DNA of 64,000 bases. It comes from Myrica gale. Its lineage: Eukaryota; Streptophyta; Magnoliopsida; Fagales; Myricaceae. The translations under genes and the position numbers were made by a program. The stretch is from assembly GCA_963930655.1 (NCBI GenBank), contig OZ005608.1, forward strand, positions 19,369,271 to 19,433,270, read 5' to 3'. Shown in pieces: positions 47,977 to 59,716 of this stretch. The notes under the pieces are model-generated. The model was not told the origin of the DNA. It worked only from the letters and a program-made list of their open reading frames with translations, and did no database searches. Within the stretch, counting starts at the first letter, position 1. Each line of letters begins with the position of its first letter.

Positions 47977-48323
47977 GCAAAAGATAATAATCTCCCCTCA
48001 AGCTTCAATTTATTTTATTATGTCTCTCATATTTAAAAAATAATCAATTATCGCCCTGCGTTTGATTTGACCGTTAAATCACACGAAAAATGTTCAAAAT
48101 GCCCTTCAAGACAAATTTTTCTAAAATATATTGAATATATATATGAAGTAATATTTTCCAAATAAAAAAGGTAGAAAATTTATTTTTATATTTTATTTTA
48201 GAGAGGCATTTGGGTCAAAATTACATCACTATTGATGGAACGGAAGGTGATGATTGATCGTTTTTGAAACATAAGGGGCATAAGAACATAAATTGAAACT
48301 TCAGGACGTATAGATTTTGCCCT
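47977..48323. mobile_element. Long-TIR MITE, copy 2
   Basis: Diverged inverted arms of about 95 bases. The left arm has GCAAAAGATAATAATC...AGCTTCAATTTATT; the right arm, inverted, has GCAAAATCTATACGTC...AGTTTCAATTTATG. The AT-rich centre is non-coding. Confidence 0.7.
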
Positions 48324-48379
48324 ATAAATATGGGATGTACTATAATGTTTCCCTATTATTAATAATATAATATGTAGAG

Positions 48380-49260
48380 ACATCACTAAGCCTACCGGCT
48401 TAAACTTATAGATTTGGACTCAACTATGTTATATTAAACCTATTTGTGCTTTTCTCTTCAGGTCTCCCTTCTGGGATCCGCATCTCGTGCTTCGTCCTAC
48501 ACGACTTACTACCTATGCTCTCTCTAAAGTGTCCTTTTTCGATATTAAAACTTCCTCAGTCCAATACCACTTTTTGGAGAGAAATTCACTTTGGGAGTCT
48601 TCTAATGGGCTTATGATATAACATGTAGAGGCATCAATTAACCTAAAAGTTTAAGCCTATAAATTATATTTAGGCTTAATTAGTTCACTGGTTGTGGGGT
48701 ATAGTCATATCTCAAACTGGTTCCTAGAGCTTATTTTGTTCAATACTTGTCCCTGAAGAATTTTTCATGTCCTAGAGTGGTCATTCTGCCAACTTAATTG
48801 GCCACGTTAACTGCATAAAATACGTCACCACCAATCACGTGTCCTCAAGTCACTCAAGGATGTATTGTCTTTACAAAAATATTTGTCCAACATGACGTTA
48901 TGAGCTGACATTTTAAGTCCAGGCGGCGTAGACAGTTTGATAATTTGAGTGACTTGGGAACAAATGATACGAAGTATTCCTCAAGGACTAGTATAGGACG
49001 AAATAAACCCTAGATACCAGTTTGAGATTCGGTCACATCCTAAGGGTTAGTGAAGTAATTGAGTCTTATATTTAATCACTCACACTTTTGACCTCTTTTC
49101 AATATGGAACTCAATTTGTTCACACTCTTACACGTGCATATTTAACTTGAGAAGAAAAACACTTAGAAAGCCTTTTGGCGAGTTAAGATACTACTCAATC
49201 TAAAAGTTTAAACCTATAAGTTTAGGCATAACTATATTGTATTAATAACCCACATTTGTG
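48380..49260. repeat. Three dispersed copies of a short repeat around a MITE
   Basis: Diverged copies of a CCTAAAAGTTTAAGCCTATAA-like string occur near 48392, 48640 and 49198. They probably belong to one or more old transposon ends. Confidence 0.45.
48678..49062. mobile_element. Long-TIR MITE, copy 3
   Basis: Inverted arms of about 120 bases share ATTAGTTCACT/ATTACTTCACT, ATCTCAAACTGGT, AGGGTTTATTT-like and CTTGTCCCTGA-like blocks. Non-coding centre. Confidence 0.7.
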
Positions 49261-52168
49261 ACCTATTAATTTTTAATATAAGACTCAACTTGATTACACT
49301 CTCCTGCAGGCATATTCAATCACTAATGTCCGGAATTTTTCATTATTCTTACACCTAAATCACTGCATTTTTTCAATTAGGCTAAATTCGTGTGCGTAAA
49401 AATCAAGTGGAATGAACTTTGCCAATAAAGGAACGTGCTGAACCAAAAAAAAGTAAAAAAACCTTTGATGTTCTCCTTTTGGACATCTTTATAAAAATGT
49501 TGAGCATAAAAAAAAAATCTCTTTGTCACGCACCAAGAAGAGAACACTGCTTCAGGAGAGAGGAGGACGAAATATGTCAAAACTGATCGTACCCCATTCT
49601 GAAAAAAAAAATTGTATTTTTCTTAAACTGAATGGTATAGCACCAGAGAATAGGAATTTATTCTGCACCCATTAGAAGAAACTCTAGGCCCTAGGGGCCT
49701 TTTATGTTAAAGGGCACTATGCCTTTGTGGGGGTTGTTCTACTTTTCCTTGGCATGTGAGGTGCATTAATTGGCATATCTGGTTTGACAAGTGGGAAAAA
49801 AAAGGTTGCACCTTTTGGGAGGCTGTATCCTACCATATGATGGACCTACAAACAAAAGAGGCCTCTAACAAGTGATCAGGAATGGGGCTATTCTGTCAAT
49901 AAATGCCCGGATGTATATCATTTAATGAGTTTGGAATATGAAGTTCTGAGGTTATTTGGTTTATGTTGCTTCATTGTTTTGAGTAATTTTCTTTATTTCT
50001 GTTAAATTTTAGTATTCTCTGTTTTTTTTTGAATGGTTTACTACGACCACGTGGTCTACTACACAATAAAAATGAAGTTACTCGATCAGGGGTAAGAATG
50101 GTTGGATGATTTTGAGTCCTTTCAAAGCCTCCTATACATTTCTTTTGTCTCTACATGCGAATTTGCTCCATCCCCTCAATCGGGAAGATTAATATGAGAG
50201 AAGATAAAAGAAGAGCATATAATTCCTCGTGAAGCTCTTTGGATGATCATATGTGCCTGCGTTTTCAGTATAACTAGGTTACAATTGAGGACACATTGCA
50301 CTCGAAGCGAGCTGTTGGTAAAATATGACTGTAATAAAATGGCAACTCTTGCACTAAAGATGCACATCTTTCCATTTTGACACTGATAACTTAGGTCTAT
50401 ATAGTGCCCCCATAGTTGCACTCATAAATACAAGTGTAGGGTGTGTATGGCCGACAGTTCAAGGCACTAAAATGGTATAGTTGTCTCGATTAACAACTCA
50501 ACAAAAGCAGCACTATCTTCTGAGGCATCTCGTTGAGAATTCTGCAGGCAACTTTGTACAACAAATGGAAATTCATGTTATACATCCACTCCGTCATCCA
50601 ATTCCAAGATCCCTAGCAATGCATTATCTAATTTCAGGATCCCTGCAACATTGCCGGATTGAATGCTAAGACAAATTCATGGAAGCTTTCCAAGTTGCAA
50701 ACATAAACGACCATGGAAGCAGGTATCAACCTGGCGCAGTACTGTCCTCAGGCCTACTGTCATTGCACTAAGAAGTACTTAACAATGGACTCAAGCTAAT
50801 CTCAAATTCCTGTTATGGGACTCGGAATAAGATTTCCATGGCTTACAAAACAGTTTCAATGAATTTGGCAAGAATATCTCCAAGGATATACAAATAAATT
50901 TCCATGGAAAATGCATTTCCATCTGTTTGGAAAGCATCTCTGAGCATAAAAGTAATGGTTATTGGAAGCAGGCAAGCCAAAGTTTAAATATACCAAAGAA
51001 CACCTTGTTCACACCAACATACTATTCCATGAAACCTCGATAGTTAACTATTATTCCAGCAGGCAGGACCTAGGCCTTTTACCAATTCCCTGCTGAAGTT
51101 CTAATTCCTTGTTCTGATGACATCCTAGCATCCAGAACAAACTCGGAAAAGCCATAAAGGTTATATCAGACCTCAGAGCACATTAAGCTCATAAAACAGC
51201 CAAGATGCAAGGAGTTGTTACAACCTATTTATACTACCTTATCAGAACATAAATCAGAAGCGAGCGTATCCATTTGCAAGCCCTAACCGTACAACATTGA
51301 CATTGAAATCAACTACGGCAAGCTTAATGTCGATCTACATAAAAGATTTAACCATTGATACTGTTCCATTCCTAATGTCCATAATTTCTATCACGTCCGA
51401 GTAAAGGTATGAAATGTATGCTTATATATCATTTATTTCTTTTTTTGTAAGCAAGATGCATATATAGCATATATGCCCAGCTCAAACATTCAACTTTTGG
51501 GAACTAAAACACTAATGCATCAAATTGAACTATCTCAACTAGCATACAAATAATGCAGATCACCAACATACATCCCTGCTTATTACAGGCTTATAATTGA
51601 GTGCCTGCGTGGAACATGTACAGCTTAGGTATGGCATGAAAGAAGGTCAATGTCAGTGGTGGCAGTTATAGGAAACACCAGAAACAGAAGATCCTCAAAT
51701 AAACCAAACAAACAAGATTCCAATGAAATCCCCCCCCCCCCCCCACCCACCTCCTCCCAAAAGGCACCAAGATTTGGAGAAGCAAAAGTCCATTTGTAAG
51801 TTCAAATCCCATCATTTATGAGACAACGAATCTACAAGAAAAAAAAGATAAATAGGTCCATCCAACATTATAGTAATAGTCCTAAAATATGCATCGTAAG
51901 GCATGTTTTTTCAGAAAATTTCAATTCTGCAACACACTTCAATCACATAGCTTAACAGAAATCATCACAGAACAAACGTATGTTAAGGAGTTATGAAAAG
52001 CCCATTTTCGAAAAACAAATTACAGTGAGAAAAAGGAAGAAGAAGAACCTTTGTCCAATAGATTATATTCAGAACTCTTTCAAATTACAAGCGCAAGAGG
52101 GTCTATCTTATAGTTTCTGTTTGTTACGGACAGAAGAGTTCTCTCACATTCTCACTCTCCTGTGTGTT
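49063..52168. other. Intergenic region without recognised gene
   Basis: AT-rich, with short ORFs only. A C14 run at about 51730-51743 stands out. The last few hundred bases are probably the 3' UTR of the minus-strand gene ending at 52169. Confidence 0.5.
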
Positions 52169-52468
52169 TCAGAAGACCACGCGGAACTGGGGCGCGTCGG
52201 ATGCACTGGCTGGCAGGATCTCCCAGCGGCAGGGTTCGAGCTCGTCGGAGACGGGGCAATACCCGGTGAGGGTGACCTTGTCGGCGGATGCGGCAACCGA
52301 CCCGAACTCGAAGACCGTTATACCAGTGGGTCTGGGGACCTCAACGGCGCCATGCATGCCCCGTACTTCGGCAGGCTTCGGGCTTTGACTTTCTGCGGGC
52401 TTGGTTTGGGACTCTGGTTTGAGTTGCTGTTGCTGAGGTTTGCCTTTGAACCAAGACAGAAGACCCAT
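52169..52468 (-). CDS. Conserved small plant protein of unknown function (99 aa)
   Basis: The protein starts MGLLSWFKGK, continues with a Gln/Lys/Pro-rich stretch (residues 11-33) and then a well-formed domain: VEVPRPTGITVFEFGSVA, DKVTLTGYCPVSDELEPCRW and SDAPQFRVVF. I recall very similar short proteins across flowering plants, without an assigned function. The MGLL start (Gly2) might allow N-myristoylation, but this is only a possibility. The gene is single-exon and head-to-head with the phosphoacetylglucosamine mutase gene. The overlapping plus-strand ORF is a shadow, since only the minus reading shows conserved-looking domains and a clean stop. Confidence 0.75.
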   Translation of the reverse strand: MGLLSWFKGKPQQQQLKPESQTKPAESQSPKPAEVRGMHGAVEVPRPTGITVFEFGSVAASADKVTLTGYCPVSDELEPCRWEILPASASDAPQFRVVF

Positions 52469-52795
52469 GGCTGTCCAGTTTCAGTATGCGCGAACGAATG
52501 AGACTACTGGCCTAGGGTTTTGGAGCAGTTGGCACTGAGACCATATCCGGGTTGGGTTTTTCCATTAAATGACGGAAATACCCTTACGTTAGACGGAACA
52601 AAATAAAATGTTTCGGAAAGAATATAAAAAGAGTGAAAAAGAAAAAGTAAACAGCAGCGTACTAGCCTTTAATGGCGGCACAGTATCATCGAATCGACGT
52701 TGGCTAATTACCCAAAAAAACAAAAATAGACCTTGGCTGTTGTCCCCCAGTGAACAACCAGAGCAAGAATTCGCCACCATTGCTCATCAGCAGCC
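52469..52795. promoter_or_regulatory. Shared bidirectional promoter interval
   Basis: 327 bases separate the two divergent start codons. There is an A-rich stretch at 52600-52650 and no clear TATA box for either gene, as is common in housekeeping pairs. Confidence 0.5.
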
Positions 52796-55700
52796 ATGAA
52801 GGAAGAGCAACGCTCTCTCCTTTTCAGCTCCTCCTCTCGCTTCCCTCCGCCCCAAGGTCTCCCCACGTCCATTCACTTTCCCCTCTTTCGTTCTTTCTTT
52901 CTTTCCGTTGAAGTCTCTACAAAAGGAAATATTGATGATGCTTGTATAATATATTTGTATATTGATGCAGGTGTGAGGTTATCATACGGTACTGCCGGGT
53001 TCAGGGCAGATGCAGCGGTGCTCCAATCGACAGTTTACAGAATGGGGATCCTGGCGGCGTTGAGATCTCTGAATACGGAGTCTTCGGTCATCGGGATCAT
53101 GATCACAGCCTCGCACAACAAAGTGTCTGATAATGGAGTCAAAATCGCTGACCCGAGCGGGGGAATGCTCTCCCAGGAATGGGAGCCCTTTGCTGACGCC
53201 CTCGCCAATGCCCCCACTCCCCAACACCTCCTCCAGGTCTCTCTCTCTCACACACGCACACAAACTTTTCATTGTATTCTTGTATTTACTTATAATGCCC
53301 ATTGTTTGTTATGAAAGTTTTTTAGTGCCCTCCATGTGTAAGAAGCAAAATTGGGTATTACACGAGCATTTCTCTTTTCTTCCTCTATTCTTCATAATTT
53401 CCTCTTGGGTTTTTTCTTTTGAATAATTTATCTTTTTTAAACAGTGAAGATAGAGACTGGTAGACTCTAATTTAAAGCAATTTCGTTGGTAAAAAGGTTT
53501 AATTGGGTGTCATGGGTGGGAGTGAACTTTTTTGAGGATTAGGTGTATGTCTTATTGGTTTTTACTTGGGAGTGCATCTATCTAAGACATACATTGTGCT
53601 AATTTCATTGTCGTTGTTGTTTTTTTCTATTCTTTTTTTCCTTTTCCCCCTTGAGGCCAGTTGATAACAGAATTTGTGGAGAAGGAAAGCATCCTGTTGG
53701 AGACGGTGAGGCCAGCCGAGATATTGTTAGGGAGGGACACAAGGCCCAGTGGGGAATGTCTACTTGAAGCCACTAAACAAGTAGGTAGCCTTTGTTCCCT
53801 ATGGACTCTGTACAAGTGTATTAGTCATTCTTGCAATTATATTTTGTATGATTGGATTACGCTTTAACTTCGGTTGAAGGGAATCAGTTCAATTCTCGGA
53901 GCAGTCACAATTGATATGGGAATCGTGACAACTCCCCAACTACATTGGATGGTACGTGCAAGAAACAAGGGCATGAAAGCATCCGAACGTGATTATTTTG
54001 AACAGCTATTGAGCTCATTCAGGTTGTTCTGAGCTAAGGATGAATATGATTTACTTGATATATTTTCTGCAGGCCTTTGCTAAGTTAATGTTGTTGGTTA
54101 GGTGCTTAACTGATTTGATCCCAAGTGGAGGTAGGAAGATGAGTGAGGGGGATGGAAAATTGGTTGTTGATGGTGCTAATGGTGTGGGCGGAGAAAAGCT
54201 TGAAGTGTTAAACAAGATGTTGGATGGTTTGCTTATTGACGTTCGTAATTCTGGGAAAGATGGAGGCACACTCAATGAAGGAGTGGGTGCTGATTATGTG
54301 CAGAAAGAGAAGCTTGTTCCACAAGGTTTTGGTTCCCAGGACGTAGGACTGAGGTCAGTTATCTCTTTCTTGTTGTATAATGAACTAGTGCTTGATTCTC
54401 AACCATACAATAAAGATATCTTTTTCTTCTAATGTCACTGGAGGAACCCCAATGCATGTGTCATAATAATTTGCTGGAGAGTGTCATAAATTGAGAAGTG
54501 ACTTTGGGTCTATTGCATACAGATTTGGAGTAAAGAGACTATTGAACAAAGGTTTGCATGGAATAAACTGATGTGATGGCATCGGATTTTCTGTAGTCAA
54601 TTTGTCTGGCATATTTTCATGTCATGCAATGTCTGGCTGCACAATTACTGGCATTCATTGTGACAAACTTTCAGTGGAAAGTTTAGTGCTGTTAAAGAGC
54701 TTCAATTTTGACTGGCATGACATTGGCTCTGCTGGTGGAACATCAATTTTTTGGCTGCTTGAGAGGGGTGGTTTTGACAGACATAGTCTTCGACCGTCAA
54801 GCCTATTTGGCTGGTTGAGAAAGGATGACTATTATCAGAAACTCAAGCATAAACCCTTTTCTTTTCTTTTCTAGATATCTTTTTTTTCTTGTTTTTTTAG
54901 GCGGTGGGGGGTCCAAATTATGAGTTGACTTTTGTTTGTCTTTTATGCCCAGTAAACTATGGACTAATGTGGGTTGGAGACTAAGTTGTAGATGGTTCTA
55001 GTGTTTCAGGTGTGCTAGTTTGGATGGGGATGCTGATAGGCTGGTATATTTTTATGTGCCATCAAATAGTTGCAGTAAGATTGAACTTGTTGATGGGGAC
55101 AAGATATTATCTTTATTTGCCATCTTCATCAAGGAGCAGCTAAGCTCTCTCAATGAGGGAGGTGAAAATACAATTAGTAGTTATCAGGCTCATCTGGGTG
55201 TTGTACAGACAGCTTATGCTAATGGAGCCTCCACGGATTACCTCAAAAAGTTGGGGTTAGAAGTTGTGTTTACTCCTACAGGAGTCAAATACTTACATGA
55301 GAAAGCAGCTGAGTATGATGTTGGGATTTATTTTGAAGCTAATGGCCATGGAACTATCTTATTCTCCGAATCTTTCTTGCTTTGGTTACAGGGCAGACAT
55401 AAGGAGCTTTCTGCTGTTTCTAAAGGTTTGATTAGATATTATCCTCATTCATTGTTTCAGTCCTCATATGGTGACAAAGCGATGAGCTTCATTAATTATT
55501 TGATTGTTTGATTCAGGCTCAGAGCAGGAAAAGGCTGCTTTGAGACTATTGGCAGTCAGTAAGCTGATCAACCAAGCAGTCGGTGATGCTTTGAGTGGGC
55601 TGCTCTTGGTGGAGGCTGTTTTGCGTCACATGGGATGGTCAATACACAGATGGAGTGACCTTTATCAAGATCTACCTAGTAGGCAGATTAAGGTCAGTTT

Positions 55701-57476
55701 CCTTTATACAGTTTATACGGATATTCATCTGATCCTAATATTGGAGAACGTGAATATGTTTTTCCTTTTCCTGTACCATATATGAATTCTTTATTGGTAT
55801 TAGGGACTCTACATTCAGATGAAGCTGGTAGATCCATTGTTGGTTCAATTGTTGTTCATGGATTTCGATTTACCATCAAATGTGAAAGGGCTAGTTAGGA
55901 TTCTTCTGCATCACTAAACACTCTTGAATAGAACATATGCAGAACATAAATGTTGGAATCTTGTAGAATCATCAAAGAGAGAAGTACTATGCTAAAGGTC
56001 CTTTTCTCAATGCCAATGTGTTTTGAAAGATTAATTTGATATTCAACTTTTTGGTCTATGGATGGGATATGGGTAGAGACATCTTTAATAAGAAATAATG
56101 GGCGCACTAGATTTATTTCCTCTCAAATTGTTGAGTACCTTCAGACCAGAAATAAAGCTAACCAAGTATATTTTTATGAGTCTTTGCCCAATTGGTTTCC
56201 CTGCTGGACACCTGGGTTCATGTCTCCTTTATTGGCTCCACCATTTGCAAGGTGATTAGAGGAAGAAACCCACACCCCTACTGGGGTCCCCTGTTTCTGT
56301 TGATGACCCCCCCCCCCCCCAGCCCCGCTGGCCCCAAAAAAAATGAATGGTAAACGGCAAAAAGTATATTTGAAATCTGAACATGAGCAGCAAATGAGAA
56401 AATTGTTTAACTTGGTTCAACTAGGTGAAAATAGGAAAATTGAAAGAAGAAAAAGAAGAAGAGTCAGAAAAGAAACGAAAGCAGGCAGAGTACATAGAAC
56501 GAGCCACCATTAAAGGAAGGCATGTGCATGAATTTTAATGGCTGCTTTGCAGTAAAACTCAAGTTCTTGGGATAAGGTTTTTTCAAGTGAAGTAAAAATT
56601 ATGTCTTCAGCTTAATGACTAACAAAACCTGCTCCCATATGTTGGAGAGGTGTAAAAATTTCCACTTGCTTATTATAGGATAAGACATAATTTGGAGAAG
56701 GTTCCTATTCCTGCATATTCTGGAGACAGGATCATCTGATGATGTTATTAACTCTGATGTTCCTTAACATAATTGATTTTCCTTTGACTTGTATTTCTGG
56801 AATGAGGCAACTTGCTCCCTAGACGAAGGGTGTATAGCTTACTTCCGTATTTTTTACGTTGTTTTAGTACAGAATGTGATGATTCCACTGCTTTACTATA
56901 TGTTAGGTTGAAGTTGTGGACAGAACTGCTGTTGTCACAGCGAATGCAGAAACTATAGTTGTGCAGCCCCCTGGCATTCAAGAAGCTATCAATGCTGAGA
57001 CAGGTAATAACACTTTCTATAATTTTTATATTAAACCTGCAAATATTAGTCATGCATCACGATTGCCAACTTGCTTGTTGGCCCAGAAAATCCGAGTGCA
57101 TTCTGGCAACTGTCTGAATTTCATCTCCAGAATACAACATATAAGTACACCCATGTTACCAAAATAATGGAAGTGTGTGTCTTGTGTGACTTGGCTCTGC
57201 GTGGCCGGAGAAACTTGCATGTGGTCCATTTAATAGTATCTCTACTCTGTGAACAATTTATTTCTCATCATTGGATGGTACGAGGCATTATTTAATATCA
57301 TAAGACTTTCCAATGATGCAGCAAAATACCCTCAAGGCCGATCTTTCATTCGACCTTCGGGTACCGAGGATGTGATACGTGTATATGCAGAAGCATCAAC
57401 ACAGGAAGGAGCTGACAGCCTAGCCAACTCTGTAGCAACACTTGTGGGGCAGTTCCTAGGGCCTGGCAGCTCCTGA
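52796..57476 (+). CDS. AGM1: Phosphoacetylglucosamine mutase (nine exons)
   Basis: The enzyme converts GlcNAc-6-P to GlcNAc-1-P in cytosolic UDP-GlcNAc synthesis, which feeds N-glycans, GPI anchors and O-GlcNAc. Exons: 52796-52856, 52971-53236, 53661-53780, 53880-54022, 54102-54353, 55010-55425, 55517-55692, 56907-57003, 57322-57476, all with GT/AG borders and consistent phases. They give 561 residues, close to the roughly 556 of the Arabidopsis enzyme (DRT101). Key sites: SYGTAGFR (25-32), the phosphoserine loop TASHN with Ser68, the metal loop DGDADR (Asp286, 288, 290), sugar-binding FEANGHGT (389-396) and phosphate-binding RPSGTED (521-527). Everything needed for activity is present. Exon 5 could alternatively use an upstream AG at 54072, but that reading meets a stop. 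Intron 7 (1.2 kb) holds a C-run. Confidence 0.93.
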
Positions 57477-58090
57477 AAGTAGCCTCTTCTCTTCTTCTTT
57501 GTTGTGTTTTGTGCTACTAAATCCAGAGATTTGCTTTGCAAAGGCTCAGCATCTGACGACCTAAATTTTCGTATGGTGTTGTTTGTCGTTGCATAGAAGC
57601 TAGAAATGCATTAACTTTTTGTGGACTTAAGTTAAAGTTGAGTGTAATTTACATGGTACTCAGAAACAAGTTAGTTTTGTATCGTGTTCAACCACTGCAA
57701 TATCCTTTGAGGCTCCCAACTAGAATGTGAGATCGCAATCTATATTTCCATGTCGATTGCGATTTATATGCAACTTTAAGGGTGTCCATTTCATCATCTA
57801 TTATTCCAAGATGTGTTAAGACTCCTAGGGCTTGTTTGTGGACGGTTTTTGCTTCAGGTTTTGGGTGTCTTACTGGTTTGTTCAGGAACCCAAAACCAAA
57901 CCATAAAGCATCCTTATGGCGGGTTATTTTGCCAGGTTCGGAACTTAGTGTTGAAATCCCACCCTCAGCCCTCAGGAAAGATTACCAAATCCTCCATTTT
58001 CTTAGGGCAGAATGGGCTGCTTTGGGGCCACTTCAAAGGCCCACCCCGAAATAATGACGGGCTAATTGGCGCCAGTTTCGTTAATTGCAA
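57477..58090. other. 3' UTR and spacer
   Basis: The first part is the 3' UTR of the mutase gene. From about 57828 (CTAGGGCTTGTTTGTGG) the sequence looks like a small degraded transposon; a CAAAACCAAACCA/TGGTTT-type pairing is weak. No gene. Confidence 0.35.
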
Positions 58091-59250
58091 CAGAAAATGA
58101 ATCTACTCGGAAATTAGATAGCAGGCGCAAACCAAGAGCCCAGAGTGGCAGTCCCCCAGACCTAGGTGTTGAAATGCCCTACCTCCTCACCGCCAATCTC
58201 AAACGAACCTTTACCCTCAGCTGAACGCTCATGCTAGTCTGACTCTCTCGCTCGTACATAAACACAACCGGTGGGCCGGCACGGCAGTCTCTAGACTCAT
58301 TTCGGAAAACCTACCGCTCATGTGAGGTAGATCTCTCTCCCTTCCTCTGTATACGGGTACGTATGCATTATGCTCGTGACCATGGGGTTTTGACTCCATC
58401 CCAAGCCCGGCTACTCATCAAACCACTCTAATCAGTTCTGTTGCTTTCCCAAGTGGACTAGAGGAGTACTATTACTAAGACAAAGAGCCCCATTAAGCAG
58501 ACAGGGCACTTGCCACTTGCTATGGTTCTACTTCTACACTAGGTGGCCTAGGTTTGAATAATGCATGCTTCACCTACAGCACAGGAACTACGTACTGAGG
58601 TTGCAGGTTGGATGCAACCAGATTGCCAGTAAGGCAGACGAGTATCTGTGCTGCTTGTTGTCCAGCGCGCCCCCGTTTGTATCGTCTGCTACTCTGTGAA
58701 GTAGGTATACCCATTTTCAAATCCTTGTACAATTATTTATATAATTCCTCCCATTGAGAGAGTATCTTATTTCCTTGAGGGATATTATAACTTATGTCTT
58801 TTTCCCCCTTTTAAGGGAAGTGTCCTAAGAACCATTGACGACTTTCTTTCCACACGAGCCAGGTTTCCTTTGTTGGTCCGTATGACGTGAGCTTTCAACC
58901 CCTCTCAACTATCATCAAGACCGTGACTGTTACTGCATTTATGCCGCACATTTGGCTTCCACAGCCTCGTCACAAGCTCCACCTAACACCATGCTAACTA
59001 GCGAGTTAGGAAAGGATAATGCGGGTGCCAGGAAAATATATCCGTCGGCCATAGGGAAGCTTAGAGCCATAGACCTCTAATACCAACAATTTGAATGTGT
59101 CGGGCTGATGAGTAGGAAGCAAATCGGGGAAATACACTATTTGGCTCGAGTCAGAACTTTCAAGTCTGGATCTTTGAAGAAGCTTAATGCATCAAATGTT
59201 TGCTGCAAAGCATACAGAGCTCATCCATGAAGGAGACAATAGATATGTGT
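58091..59250. other. Higher-GC non-coding block, possibly organelle-derived
   Basis: The base composition differs from the AT-rich surroundings, there are no ORFs and no transposon ends, and strings such as GTGTCGGGCTGATGAGTAGG feel like plant mitochondrial DNA. This is inference from texture only. Confidence 0.3.
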
Positions 59251-59716
59251 AAGAAACAGCAGTAGCATTTGAAATCAATAATATGGAACATTTTCTTCCC
59301 CACTTTTAAGGAGACCAATTGGGCGTAGATTCCTTAACCAACAGCCTTAGAATATCGAATTTCCTGATGGTTACATTAGATCTGATTCTTCATGGGAGGA
59401 AAAAATTACACACTTCAACAAAGAACTGAGTTATATGGTGTTCTCTCTTTCTTTCACTTTCTTTTTTAGATAAGAAAACAAAGGCTAACAAGAACTCATA
59501 TACCAGTAAAAACACAGTAGCCTTCACAGCAAAAACAAACACACAAAATAAGAGCTGCAGAAGAAGGCTCATTTACCCACTATTTTTTTGTGTAGAAATA
59601 ATATAGAGTAAAGCAAACAAGACGGAACAACACCTAAAATGAAGACAGGATAGACCCTTAATGATAGAAGTGAAGTTCAGATAAGAGAAAATATGCGTAA
59701 CAGCAAAAGCTAATGA

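Noticed and set aside
51980-52501. 173-codon plus-strand ORF over the 99-residue gene
   Set aside because: The minus reading gives a conserved-looking domain (VTLTGYCPVSD, APQFRVVF); the plus reading is Gly/Leu-rich without any recognisable pattern.
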